The notes under the pieces are model-generated. The model was not told the origin of the DNA and did not search any database. It saw only the letters and a program-made list of their open reading frames with translations. Positions 8,386 to 17,162 of a stretch of DNA of 46,584 nt are shown here, in pieces (position 1 is the stretch's first letter; each line of letters starts with the position of its first letter). Origin of the DNA: Falsiroseomonas tokyonensis (GTDB lineage: Bacteria; Pseudomonadota; Alphaproteobacteria; Acetobacterales; Acetobacteraceae); NCBI RefSeq assembly GCF_019024325.1, contig NZ_JAFNJS010000015.1, forward strand, positions 1-46,584, in the 5' to 3' direction. The position numbers and the translations under genes were made by a program.

Positions 8386-9339
8386 ATGCCCCGTGCCATT
8401 GGCGCGAATTGCCGTCTGCTCATGCTGCCCGAGACCGTCTACGGCACCGCGCCCGGTAGCAACTGGCGGCGCATGCCGTTCCTGTCCTGTGATCTTGGCG
8501 CAGAGCAGCCGCTGCTGGATGCCGACGTCATCGGCGTCGGCAGCAACCGCGACCCGGCCGCGCCCTTCCTCGACACGGTCACGGTCGCCGGCCAGGCGGT
8601 GGTGCCGGTCGACCTGATCAACATCGGCCACTGGCTGCGGCTGCTGTTGGGCCCGCCGACCACTACCGGCACCACCAACTTCATCCACACCTTCGGCTCG
8701 GGCGCGGCGTCGCTGCCGAGCAACGCGATGGAGATCGGCTATCCCGATGTCCCGTCCTTCGACGTGTGCACCGGCGTGCGCGCCGACACGCTGGAGATGG
8801 ACTTTACGCCGACCGGAGCGGCGACGGCGACCTTCGGGCTGCTCGGCCAGGGCTCGGTGCGCACCGGCGCAACGTCGGGTGGCACTCCGACCAGCGCGGC
8901 CTACACCGCCTTTAACAAAGCGCAGGGGAGCATCACGCGCAGCGGCTCGGCCCTAGCGCAGGTCACCGGCGCGCGGCTCACCTACGCCAACGGGATGGAG
9001 GCGGTGCGCACCATCCGCGCCGATCGGCGCGTCGATGGCGTAGACCCCGGCATCGCGCGCTGCACCGGCCAGATCACCGTGCGCTTCGAGAACACGACGC
9101 TGCTCGCCCAGGCGCAGGCCGGCACCTCGGCGGAATTTGCGCTGGCCTTTACCATCGACGCGAACCGCAGCCTGACGATCACGCTGCACGAGGTCTATCT
9201 GGCTCTCGCCAAGACCCCGATCGAGGGGCCGGCCGGGGTGGAGGCCAGCTTCGAGTTCAGGGCCGCGTTCAACGCCACGGCGACGCGCATGATGACGGCG
9301 GTGCTGCGGAACCAGCAGGCTGGGACGGAGTATGCCTGA
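8386..9339 (+). CDS. Phage tail tube (major tail) protein
   Basis: A 317-residue, Thr/Gly/Ala-rich, beta-dominated protein with RBS AGGAG at 8373-8377. The opening ANCRLLMLPETVYGTAPG is typical of tail tube subunits of this prophage type, which start with a segment resembling a cassette ETTYGT motif. It polymerises around the tape measure to form the tail shaft. In related phages the tail assembly chaperone follows immediately; here a 4-kb two-gene cargo intervenes. Confidence 0.85.
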   Translation: MPRAIGANCRLLMLPETVYGTAPGSNWRRMPFLSCDLGAEQPLLDADVIGVGSNRDPAAPFLDTVTVAGQAVVPVDLINIGHWLRLLLGPPTTTGTTNFIHTFGSGAASLPSNAMEIGYPDVPSFDVCTGVRADTLEMDFTPTGAATATFGLLGQGSVRTGATSGGTPTSAAYTAFNKAQGSITRSGSALAQVTGARLTYANGMEAVRTIRADRRVDGVDPGIARCTGQITVRFENTTLLAQAQAGTSAEFALAFTIDANRSLTITLHEVYLALAKTPIEGPAGVEASFEFRAAFNATATRMMTAVLRNQQAGTEYA

Positions 9340-9432
9340 GCCCATTAAGCGGCCAGGACATCATAGATGGATTGCGGTTCTGCGCTGTCAGACCGCATCA
9401 TTGTCTTGATGAATGGTCGGGGGGAGTAGAGG

Positions 9433-11016
9433 TTGGGAGTTCTTCAGCCGGTTTGGACGGAGCGGGCGACAAAAAGTTCTGGCCGGGACCCTTTGGGGAT
9501 GCAGGCCACCTCGGTCCGCATCTACCGTACCCTGGTACCCGGGCTAACCAACGTGACGAACCGGCTCCGCTATTACAGCTTCTACTGCTGGACAGTGGCG
9601 ACCTTTAACCGAGAGGTCCACAACAACGACACTGCACATTGGCGGCGCTTCATCCGCCGCGCCGAGGCCCTGCTTGCCCTCGCCAGTTACCGCCACGATA
9701 GGGACCGCTCGGGCGGCATGGCCGGGAGGGAATGGGCCGAGCGCTTGGATCGCGAGCGCCTGTTGGATGGCATCAGTGTCCTCGATCTCTCCATTCAAGA
9801 TGCGGCGGCAACGCGAGCTAGATCTCTCGACAGCTACCTCGGGGCGATCGGTGGAAATTTTGGGCAGTTCTACATCGCCAGCATGTTGGAGGTTGGCCTA
9901 CTGTCCCCCTCGAAGGGCGTGCCGCTCATTGCGGATGGTCCGGGCCGCGCAATGGCGGCAGCCTATCGCCAGGCGGTGGGTCCGATGGGCGATGTTGCCC
10001 TGAAGGCTATCCTGACGGGCGAGGTAGCTGTTGCCGACCTGGAGGCCATCGGCGAGGCGATGGGGCCTCATTGCATTCAGCTGCCAAGCGAGGAGATGAA
10101 TCTGCTCCGCGGCTTTATCCGCGGCGACGGTGGCCGACCAGGTGTCGGTGGTGCACGCCGATCCAGTGCCTGGCTCCTTCTCCACTACATGCGGCGTCTG
10201 CGCGAAGTTGGAGGCGACCCGAAAAAACATAAGGACGACCACGTTCGTGAGGCCTTCTACAACGGCTTGATGCCAGGGAAGGAGCCGTTCGAAGCGCCGG
10301 GCGAGACCGTCAAAGTTTGGCGTGCCTACCAGGCAAATGAGCTCTGCCATGCTGCGCTCGCCGCAATCTTCAATGTCATGCTGAATCACGCAGAGCGTGC
10401 TGACGGACCCGCGCCGGACGTGCTCTGCGCTGAGGTTTCCGGTCGGCTAGCAGAGGCGGCCGGCGCTACAACAAGTTGGGCTGATTGGGCAGAGGCTTGC
10501 GGCGAGCGGTTCACGCAAAAGGAGGCGGAACTTGAGGATGCAGCTCGACGCTGCCTGGTGAAGCTTCCTGAGCAGGAGGGATTGCCCGAAGGTGCGGTCG
10601 AGGCACTACAACTGCTTGGCACGCTTTGGGCGCGCTGGGCGGCTCGGCAGGATGGAGTATTGGCGGTGGTCGATCGGCACGCCGGTGGGGGCGCGCGCTC
10701 CCTATCCGCGGTGCTTCGAACGCTCAACGACCACCGCGATCAACCTCTTGCAGAGGCACTGGCCTCTGTCATGCGCCTCCACCTCATCCGCCAACACCTG
10801 GAGATTGCTGGCCACAAGCTGCTCGCGAACAGCCTCGATACCTTCCACTTCACCCTTGAGGACGGCCGGGTGTGCGAGAGCTACACACGCGCCTTCTTCA
10901 ACACTGCGCCTCGGCTTACAAACCTCAGCCGCTTTCTTGAGGACGCCCGCTACCACGAAGGCAACCAGCTAACGGCCGATGGCCACGCATTCCTGGACAG
11001 CCATGCTCCTGACTAA
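9433..11016 (+). CDS. Unrecognised cargo protein with RYYSFY-type N-terminus (moron gene A)
   Basis: A 527-residue protein with a TTG start and RBS GGGGAG at 9421-9426; an ATG at codon 23 (9499) is the alternative. The N-terminal region (DPLGMQATSVRIYRTLVPGL, then NRLRYYSFYCW) resembles proteins of unknown function that share the theme 'DPLG...LLPG(I/L)T.(V/R)TNRARYYSFY' and often stand beside putative nucleases in defence regions. This likeness is from memory and needs a search. The rest is mostly helical, with no recognisable catalytic motif, signal peptide or membrane span. GC is lower than in the neighbouring phage genes (33/60 on line 10201 against 48/60 on line 14401). It overlaps gene B, so both are one operon. 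It is not needed for virion structure as far as the known phage set goes; a role in anti-phage defence or superinfection exclusion is inferred. Confidence 0.55.
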   Translation: MGVLQPVWTERATKSSGRDPLGMQATSVRIYRTLVPGLTNVTNRLRYYSFYCWTVATFNREVHNNDTAHWRRFIRRAEALLALASYRHDRDRSGGMAGREWAERLDRERLLDGISVLDLSIQDAAATRARSLDSYLGAIGGNFGQFYIASMLEVGLLSPSKGVPLIADGPGRAMAAAYRQAVGPMGDVALKAILTGEVAVADLEAIGEAMGPHCIQLPSEEMNLLRGFIRGDGGRPGVGGARRSSAWLLLHYMRRLREVGGDPKKHKDDHVREAFYNGLMPGKEPFEAPGETVKVWRAYQANELCHAALAAIFNVMLNHAERADGPAPDVLCAEVSGRLAEAAGATTSWADWAEACGERFTQKEAELEDAARRCLVKLPEQEGLPEGAVEALQLLGTLWARWAARQDGVLAVVDRHAGGGARSLSAVLRTLNDHRDQPLAEALASVMRLHLIRQHLEIAGHKLLANSLDTFHFTLEDGRVCESYTRAFFNTAPRLTNLSRFLEDARYHEGNQLTADGHAFLDSHAPD

Positions 11017-13465
11017 GCTCCTCGACGAGGTGAAGAAGCAGAAGGGTTTTCACTCCTCCATCACCACCACCTTCTCGGTGGACGGCGCCTTCTACGACTC
11101 CGGCATTGAGCGGCGGCTGAACCGCGATAGCTGCCGCAACAACATTCTCCTTGCGGATGCGACGATGTTCGCGACGTCCCTGGCTACGTTGCCGGAGGCA
11201 TTTTCGCGCGCGGGGCGTCGCTATGCAGTCGTGCCTGCCCGCGCCCAAGCCTGTTTCCACCCAAAGCTGATGATCCGCTTGGGTGAACGGCGGGCACGGC
11301 TTAGCGTGTCCTCCGCTAACGCAACCGCGGCAGGTTGGTGCAGGAATCTCGAGCTGGTCGGCTCTCTCGCCTGGGACGCCAGGGACGACGGCCTGGACAA
11401 TGCCGCGCAAGGGCAACTGATCCGCAAAGCGTTCAACTACGTACTTCCCTGGATGAGGGCCGTGCCAGGTGATGCCATGGAACACAAGTTAGCGCTGCTG
11501 CACCGTGACAGCCCTTGGCTTGCCGAATTCCGTGAAAACATCGAGCCACTCACGCTGCAGGATGGAACGCAGATTGACCTGCTGCTGGAGCGGGGCGACG
11601 GGGCCGGTGTCGGCATTCTGGAAAAGCTACGTGGCATCATCGGCCATCGCCAAGCGCACCGCGTAGTGCTGATCTCCCCGTTCTGGGATGCCGAAGCCCA
11701 AGCCATCGAGGACATTGCGAGCGCCTTCCCCAGTGCAGAAATCGTTGTCGGGCTTCCCGACCGACGCCCCAATTTCCCCGCCTACATGAATCTCAGTCAT
11801 CTGAACCTGCGGCTCGCTCGGCTGCCCGCAGCACTTGGCGCGATGCGCGACCTGCACGCAAAGCTTGTTATCATTCAGTGCGAGGAGGGCGACCACGTCC
11901 TCTACGGCAGTGCGAATGTGAGTCGTGCCGCCCTGGGCTCACCCGGTCGGGCCGGCCGAAATGCTGAGGCCTGCGTCTATCGGCGGTATCCACGAGACGA
12001 GGCACTCTCCTGGCTAGGGTTGGAACTGGACCAGCCATTCGATCGGAGCTTGCTTCCCTCGGTCCGACCAGAGCCCGAGCCTGCAGGTGACGCCGAACTC
12101 CTTCCCGGTACGGTCGAACTGGATGAGCAGCAGCTGAGGTGGTGGCCACTGTCCAGCGGGTACTTAACCTCAGCGACGGTCCTGTTGCCGGGCGGTTCTG
12201 AGCACGCGGTGCGCGTGGGGGGCAACGGTCAAGGACTTGCCGACATTCCAGGTACGCCGAGCTGGCCGCTGATCGTGCGCTTCCGCCTTGCTGATGGTCG
12301 CAGGACGCTGCCTGCCCTCGTACATGACCCTAAACGACTTTGGCTGGCCTCCCCGGGATCCTACGGCGGCGCCACGTCGCTCGTTACCGGCTTCGAACAG
12401 GGCCGATTTGACATCATGGATCTTGCGGAGCTGGCCGATCTGCTCTTCGAGCGGCCTGATCGTGCCTCGGGTGGCGGCGGAAAGGGAGGCTCGGGGGAGG
12501 AACACCGCGACCACTACGACAGCGAGGAGGAGTTCCGTCGCGAGACCGAGGACACCAGCCGCAAGCATGCGATCTCTTTCCAGGCCAACCACGGTATCTG
12601 GAGCGGCCATCCCATCCAGGCTCTGGCCTCTCGCATCGCCATGGGCTGCCTGACCGGTGCCCCCGACCCGCGCACCGAGCGCGAGCGTGAACTGCGCGAG
12701 GAGGACGACCTAGCAGCGGGAGAAGACGAGGACGGCGAGCATGACGCGATGCCTAGGCCGGAGGACGTCGCCAACCCAGCCGAACAGGAGGCATCCTCGG
12801 CGGCCCTCTCCCCAGAGGAACAGGCCAAAGCCGAGGCTCGGCGGCGGCGACAGCACGACAGGCGCCGAAAGGTGCTTTTGCGCGCGCTCAAGCTTTTCGA
12901 TGCCTGGCTTGCCGAACGCGTCCAGAACGCGTCCTTGCCTGTAGATGATGTTCCCGCCAAGGCATCCTTCATTCTCCGCCTGTTGCACGAGGCAGCGCGG
13001 CTTCGGCCCGATTCTGAGACATCCGCTTTTGCGCCATTGCTGAGCGAGTTGCCGGTGGGCAGGGACCGCCTGAGCGGCACGACCACCCTAGTGATTTCGA
13101 TCCTTGAGCGGATCTGGGCCAGCCAGAAGGGCCAAGCCCCCTTGGCGCAACGGCTTGATCCAGAAGCCCGCAACGCCCGCGATCGTACAGATGCACTCGC
13201 GTTTGCCCGTTACAGCCGATGGGCGGCGGTGCGTTCGCTCCTGCTGCTGGAGGCCGGTGGACCGGCCCTAGCCACGCTGCCCCTCGTCCTGCAGCGCCCG
13301 ATCGTCGCCATTTTGCGCAGCACCTATCTCGTCGCTCCGGATGGCCCGGACGAACACGAAAGCCTTCAGAAGCTTGAGGCAAGTATCGGTGGCGAGCCAG
13401 AACTGGCTGATGCCACCTACGAGCGCCTACGGCAGTTCCGCCTCCAATCTGCCGCAACGCATTAG
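11003..13465 (+). CDS. Phospholipase D-like (HKD) putative nuclease (moron gene B)
   Basis: I prefer the ATG at 11003 (820 residues), which overlaps gene A by 14 bases; an in-frame ATG lies at 10979. Two full HKD-type motifs are visible. Numbering from 10979, the first is CFHPKLMIRL with His94 and Lys96 followed by SSAN (Asn114), and the second is DLHAKLVIIQ with His293 and Lys295 followed by YGSAN (Asn313). That is the bilobal arrangement of PLD-superfamily nucleases and lipases. Residues ~470-620 are very acidic and Arg-rich, a likely linker (for example RERELREEDDLAAGEDEDG); a helical C-terminal domain follows. No signal peptide is seen, so it should act in the cytoplasm, probably on nucleic acid. 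PLD-type proteins occur in DISARM (DrmC) and other defence systems; the pairing with gene A is not one I can name. Confidence 0.65.
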   Translation: MLLTKLLDEVKKQKGFHSSITTTFSVDGAFYDSGIERRLNRDSCRNNILLADATMFATSLATLPEAFSRAGRRYAVVPARAQACFHPKLMIRLGERRARLSVSSANATAAGWCRNLELVGSLAWDARDDGLDNAAQGQLIRKAFNYVLPWMRAVPGDAMEHKLALLHRDSPWLAEFRENIEPLTLQDGTQIDLLLERGDGAGVGILEKLRGIIGHRQAHRVVLISPFWDAEAQAIEDIASAFPSAEIVVGLPDRRPNFPAYMNLSHLNLRLARLPAALGAMRDLHAKLVIIQCEEGDHVLYGSANVSRAALGSPGRAGRNAEACVYRRYPRDEALSWLGLELDQPFDRSLLPSVRPEPEPAGDAELLPGTVELDEQQLRWWPLSSGYLTSATVLLPGGSEHAVRVGGNGQGLADIPGTPSWPLIVRFRLADGRRTLPALVHDPKRLWLASPGSYGGATSLVTGFEQGRFDIMDLAELADLLFERPDRASGGGGKGGSGEEHRDHYDSEEEFRRETEDTSRKHAISFQANHGIWSGHPIQALASRIAMGCLTGAPDPRTERERELREEDDLAAGEDEDGEHDAMPRPEDVANPAEQEASSAALSPEEQAKAEARRRRQHDRRRKVLLRALKLFDAWLAERVQNASLPVDDVPAKASFILRLLHEAARLRPDSETSAFAPLLSELPVGRDRLSGTTTLVISILERIWASQKGQAPLAQRLDPEARNARDRTDALAFARYSRWAAVRSLLLLEAGGPALATLPLVLQRPIVAILRSTYLVAPDGPDEHESLQKLEASIGGEPELADATYERLRQFRLQSAATH

Positions 13466-13590
13466 CTGCTCCTCTGATCTGGCAGCACCGAATGGCGGCG
13501 GCATCGACATGACAGCCGACCCGTAGCGGCTCACGTCAAGTGCCTGACATCGAGACGTCTCGTCCGAGTATCACGCAAATGGAGAAATGC

Positions 13591-13968
13591 ATGCTCACCC
13601 TCGACCTCCCGGTCGAGCCGTACTGGCTCGACCTGCCGCGCGGCGTCCGCGTGGAAATCCGCCCCGTCACCACCGCTGTCATGGCCGCGGCCCAGGCCGG
13701 CTCCGCCCGTCGCCTCGGCGCGCTGAGGGCCGCGGAGGCCGACCTCGACCCCGACATGGCCCGCGGCCTGGCCTTCGCCTTCCTGGTCAAGGCGCTCGCC
13801 CGCCACGCCGTCACCGCCTGGGAGGGGGTGGGCGACGCCGCCGGCAAGCCGCTGCCGCTCTCGCCGGAGGCCGTCGAGCGGCTGATGGATAGGGACGAGA
13901 TGGCCGCCGCCTTCTGGGATCGCGCCACCGGTCCGGTCGCCGCAGTGGCGCTGGAGGGAAACGGCTAA
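13591..13968 (+). CDS. Tail assembly chaperone, short (zero-frame) product
   Basis: I choose the ATG at 13591, with GGAG at 13581-13584 and 6-base spacing; starts at 13540 (GTG) and 13579 lack this. The product is 125 residues, beginning MLTLDLPVEPYWLDLPRGV. This is the lambda gpG position, between tail tube and tape measure. Helical, acidic C-terminal half. The protein coats the tape measure protein during tail assembly and is absent from the mature virion. The zero frame ends with TAA at 13966, four bases after a slippery heptamer; see the frameshift product. The gene originally would have followed the tail tube closely and was separated from it by the cargo genes. Confidence 0.8.
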   Translation: MLTLDLPVEPYWLDLPRGVRVEIRPVTTAVMAAAQAGSARRLGALRAAEADLDPDMARGLAFAFLVKALARHAVTAWEGVGDAAGKPLPLSPEAVERLMDRDEMAAAFWDRATGPVAAVALEGNG

Positions 13969-14285
13969 GGGCCCGGGCCGAATGGCACTTCGGCCAGGGC
14001 CCTGACTACTGCCGCGGCTGCGCGGCCCTCGATCGCGACTGCGGGCTCGCCTGCCCCTACGCCGCCCACGCGCCGGCCAGCGTCCCGGGCGCCGCGTGCT
14101 GGGCTGCTGGCACCACCTGCGCCACGGCGACCATGAGCGGCCTCGACCTCGACATGCCGGCCGCGCTCGCCACCGCCCGCGAGATGGGGGCGGCCGGCTG
14201 GGCCGCGGCGGAACTGCTGCTGGCCATGCGCATGGGCCTCGCCGCCGGCAGCGCCGCTCGCCGCAGTGATCCCCCCGGACCCTGA
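13591..14285 (+). CDS. Tail assembly chaperone, -1 frameshift product (gpG-T-like)
   Basis: Slipping back one base at GGGAAAC (13956-13962) joins the first 124 residues to an open -1 frame that runs to TGA at 14283-14285, adding about 107 residues (total ~231). The added part contains five or so cysteines in its first third (YCRGCAALDRDCGLACPY), then a helical segment. It has no plausible own start codon near its beginning; the first in-frame ATG is at about 14133. This equals the lambda G/GT arrangement, where the longer product is made at a few percent and contacts both tape measure and tail tube. The Cys cluster could bind a metal, which is an inference. Confidence 0.75.
13956..14002 (+). 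promoter_or_regulatory. Programmed -1 ribosomal frameshift signal
   Basis: The heptamer G GGA AAC is in the correct zero-frame phase (codons GGA 13957-13959, AAC 13960-13962). After a 6-base spacer (GGCTAA) comes a strong stem-loop. GGGCCC (13969-13974) pairs with GGGCCC (13997-14002), a G/A mismatch follows, and GGCCGAA (13976-13982) pairs with TTCGGCC (13989-13995) around the loop TGGCAC. Slippery sequence, spacing and 13-bp stem all match the known requirements. Confidence 0.85.
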
Positions 14286-14314
14286 CGACCCCACCGACGC
14301 AGGAGGCGTGACGC

Positions 14315-16471
14315 ATGGCGGATAGCACGCGCCGCGTCTCGGTCCGGCTGTCGCTCGACGATGCCGCCCGGGTCAATCAGGAGCTGCGCGAGGTCGGCGA
14401 GACCGGCCAGCGCAGCCTGGAGCGCATCCAGGGCGGCGCCGATCGCGCCTCCCGCGCGCTGGACCTGCTCGACGTCGCCGTCCGCGGCGTGCAGATCGCC
14501 GGCCTCGCCGCCGGGCTTCGCGCCGTGGTCGTCGCCGGCGACGCGCTCACCCAGTCCATGGGCCGGCTGAATACCGCGCTCGGCTCGATCGAGCGCGCCG
14601 GGGAGATCTACGACCGGCTGTACCGCGACAGCCTGCAGACCGGCGTTGCCGTCCGCGAGAGCGTCGACGCCTTCGTCCGCTTCTCGATCGCGGCCCGCGA
14701 GATCGGCGCCACCTCCGACCAGGTCGCCACCCTGGTCGGCGGCCTGCAGCGCATCGCCATTGCGTCGGGCGCCTCGCAGCAGGAGATCGCCTCCTCCACC
14801 CAGCAGCTCGCCCAGGCGCTGGCCTCCGGCACGCTACAGGGCGATGAGCTGCGCAGCATCCTCGAAGGCCTGCCGACGCTGGCGCAGGCGCTGGCGCGCG
14901 AGCTCGGCGTCTCCATCGGCGAGCTCCGCAAGCTCGGCTCCGAGGGCAAGCTCACCGCCGACACGGTCTTCCCGGCGCTGCTGCGCGCCGTCGAGCGGCT
15001 GAATGGCGAGTTCGAGCGCGCGCCGCTCTCGGTCGGCCGTGCCTTCGGGCAGCTTACCGCCGCCGCCGACCAGTTCCTCGCCCGTCTCGACCAGGCGATT
15101 GGCCTGTCCAACGCGCTGGCGCGCGCCCTGTCCGGCGCCGCCCGCGTGCTGGACGGCGTGCGTCGGGGCTCCGGCCTGCTGCTGCCCTCGGAGCAGGAGG
15201 CGGACCGCCGCGCCCAGGCCGAGGCGCTGCGCGCCCAGATCGCGCGCATCGAGGCGGAGAGTGACGGCCGCGACAGCCTGCGCTCCCAGCCGCGCCGTGG
15301 CTCGATCCAGAGCGGTCTGGTCGGCACCGCCCAGCGGCAGGCCGGCGTGGACCGCGCCGCGCGCCTCGAGGAACTGCGCCGGCAGTACAGCGAACTCCAG
15401 GAGGAAATCACCCGCGGCGAGCAGGCCGCGGGCGAGCGGCAGCGCACCGAGCAGGAGACCGCGGCCGCCCAGGCCGCCGAGGCACGCCGTCGCCGCACCG
15501 CCGCGGATGCCGAGGAACTGCGCCGCGCGCTCGACGACCGCTTCCGGATCAACAGCGAATACGACGACCGCGTCCGCCGGCTGCGCGAGGCCGAGGCCGC
15601 GGGTGGCATCACCGCCGCCGATCGCACGCAGTTGGAGACACTCGCCCTTCGCGACCGCGACGAGGCGCTGCGCCGCATCGAGGGCACCACCCGCCGTGTG
15701 GCCAGCATCCCGCGCCCCGACCGCGAGGCCGAGCGCGAGATCAACGACATCATCCGCGAGCGCGAGCGGCTGATTCAGAACAACGAAAACGCCCAGGAGC
15801 GCTACACCCGCCGCCTCGAAACCCTCGGCCGTCTGGTCGAGCGCTCCGAGCGCACCGGCCAGCCCATCCCCGACGAGACCGTCTCGCGCGAGGCCAATGC
15901 CGCGCTCGAGGAGCTGGAGCGCAGCCAGCAGCGTGTGCAGCAGGCCACCGAGCGCACCAGCAACACAGCGCGGGAACTTGGCCTGACCTTCTCGTCGGCC
16001 TTCGAGGACGCGATCATCAAGGGCGAGAGTTTCTCGAAGGTCCTGCAGGGCATCCTGCAGGACATCGCCCGCATCGTCGTTCGCCGCACCATCACCGAGC
16101 CGCTGGGCACGGCGGTCACCTCCAGCCTCAGTGGCTTCGACTTCGGCTCGATCTTCTCGGGGATCGGCTCGGCACTGGGCGGGTTGTTCCGCGCCGAGGG
16201 CGGGCCGGTGGCCGGCGGCCAGCCCTACATCGTCGGCGAGCGCGGGCCCGAATGGTTCGTGCCAAACCGCAGCGGCACCGTGCTGCCGAACGGCATGGCG
16301 CCGGGCGGGCCGGTGATCAACCAGAGCATCACCATCGATGCCCGCGGCGCCGATGCCGGCGTAGAGGCGCGGCTGCGGGTGCTCTCGGCGCAGATCGTGC
16401 GCCAGGCCAGTGCGGCCACGCTCGACGCCATCCGCCGCGGCGGCAGCGCCACCTCTATCGTGCGGGGATAG
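14315..16471 (+). CDS. Tail tape measure protein
   Basis: A 718-residue protein with RBS GGAGG upstream of the ATG. It begins RRVSVRLSLDDAARVNQELR and residues ~40-230 match the tape-measure N-terminal domain (GLAAGLRAVVVAGDALTQSMGRLN, LQGDELRSILEGLPTLAQ). Residues ~290-560 are long charged coiled coils (RRQYSELQEEITRGEQAAGE). The C-terminus has a Gly-rich FGSIFSGIGSALGGLF stretch and a GGPVAGGQPYIVGERGPEWF motif common in lambda gpH relatives. It sets tail length and may help DNA entry. About 718 residues would fit a fairly short tail of about 100 nm by the usual ~0.15 nm per residue rule. Confidence 0.9.
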   Translation: MADSTRRVSVRLSLDDAARVNQELREVGETGQRSLERIQGGADRASRALDLLDVAVRGVQIAGLAAGLRAVVVAGDALTQSMGRLNTALGSIERAGEIYDRLYRDSLQTGVAVRESVDAFVRFSIAAREIGATSDQVATLVGGLQRIAIASGASQQEIASSTQQLAQALASGTLQGDELRSILEGLPTLAQALARELGVSIGELRKLGSEGKLTADTVFPALLRAVERLNGEFERAPLSVGRAFGQLTAAADQFLARLDQAIGLSNALARALSGAARVLDGVRRGSGLLLPSEQEADRRAQAEALRAQIARIEAESDGRDSLRSQPRRGSIQSGLVGTAQRQAGVDRAARLEELRRQYSELQEEITRGEQAAGERQRTEQETAAAQAAEARRRRTAADAEELRRALDDRFRINSEYDDRVRRLREAEAAGGITAADRTQLETLALRDRDEALRRIEGTTRRVASIPRPDREAEREINDIIRERERLIQNNENAQERYTRRLETLGRLVERSERTGQPIPDETVSREANAALEELERSQQRVQQATERTSNTARELGLTFSSAFEDAIIKGESFSKVLQGILQDIARIVVRRTITEPLGTAVTSSLSGFDFGSIFSGIGSALGGLFRAEGGPVAGGQPYIVGERGPEWFVPNRSGTVLPNGMAPGGPVINQSITIDARGADAGVEARLRVLSAQIVRQASAATLDAIRRGGSATSIVRG

Positions 16472-16473
16472 CC

Positions 16474-17160
16474 ATGACGGAATATGCTTGGCCCGCCGTG
16501 CTGCGGCCGTCGCGGCTCAGCTTCTACCTGCAGCACAACACGCTGCGCTTTGTCTCGCCGGTCACCCGCGCTACGCAGGTGCTGCGGCGCGAGGGTGCGC
16601 GCTGGGTGGCAGAGGCGAGCTTCGAGCCGTTGGGCCGCGTGCAGGCCGGCGTGATGGACGGGCTGCTGGCGGCACTCGCCGGTTCCGCCAACACGGTGCG
16701 CATATGGGACTGGCGGCGCGAATACCGCACAGGCGATCCCCGCAGCCAGGGCGACGTGCCGACCGGACCCTACAGCTTCTCGGACGCCACCATCTTCACG
16801 GACGGGACCGGGCTGGTGGTGGGCTCCGGCAATCCGTCCCTGGCGGCCGGCGCACCACGCGGCGCGCTGTCGATCGTCACGCAGGGCTGGTGGCCGAGCA
16901 CGGTGGCCGTCGGCGCGGGCGACTACATCGGCCTCGGCGGGCGGCTCTACATCGCCACCGCCGCGGTCGCTGCCTCCGGCGCGGGCACCGCCACCATCGC
17001 CATCGCGCCGCCACTGCGCGCCGCGGTGGTGGTCGGCGAGCCGCTGATCCTCTCGCTGCCGAGCGTGCCGATGCGCCTGGTCTCCGACGACGAGGCGGCG
17101 AACCCGACACGGCCCGGGCCCTTCGCCGCCGTGACCATCCGCTTGGAGGAGGCGCTTTAG
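16474..17160 (+). CDS. Minor/distal tail protein
   Basis: ATG at 16474 just after the tape measure stop; 228 residues (MTEYAWPAVLRPSRLSFYLQ). Beta-rich, with FEPLGRVQAGVMDGLLAALAG and a tandem of Gly/Ala/Val strands. Position directly downstream of the tape measure is where distal tail (Dit-like) proteins sit. No enzymatic motif is seen. It would form part of the tail tip baseplate. The upstream open frame is shadow of the tape measure gene. Confidence 0.6.
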   Translation: MTEYAWPAVLRPSRLSFYLQHNTLRFVSPVTRATQVLRREGARWVAEASFEPLGRVQAGVMDGLLAALAGSANTVRIWDWRREYRTGDPRSQGDVPTGPYSFSDATIFTDGTGLVVGSGNPSLAAGAPRGALSIVTQGWWPSTVAVGAGDYIGLGGRLYIATAAVAASGAGTATIAIAPPLRAAVVVGEPLILSLPSVPMRLVSDDEAANPTRPGPFAAVTIRLEEAL

Positions 17161-17162
17161 CC

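Noticed and set aside
9340-9432. Possible short repeat between the edges of the cargo (AGCCCATTAAGCGGCC and AGCCGACCCGTAGCGGCTC)
   Set aside because: Agreement is only partial and needs gaps; not enough to claim an insertion duplication.
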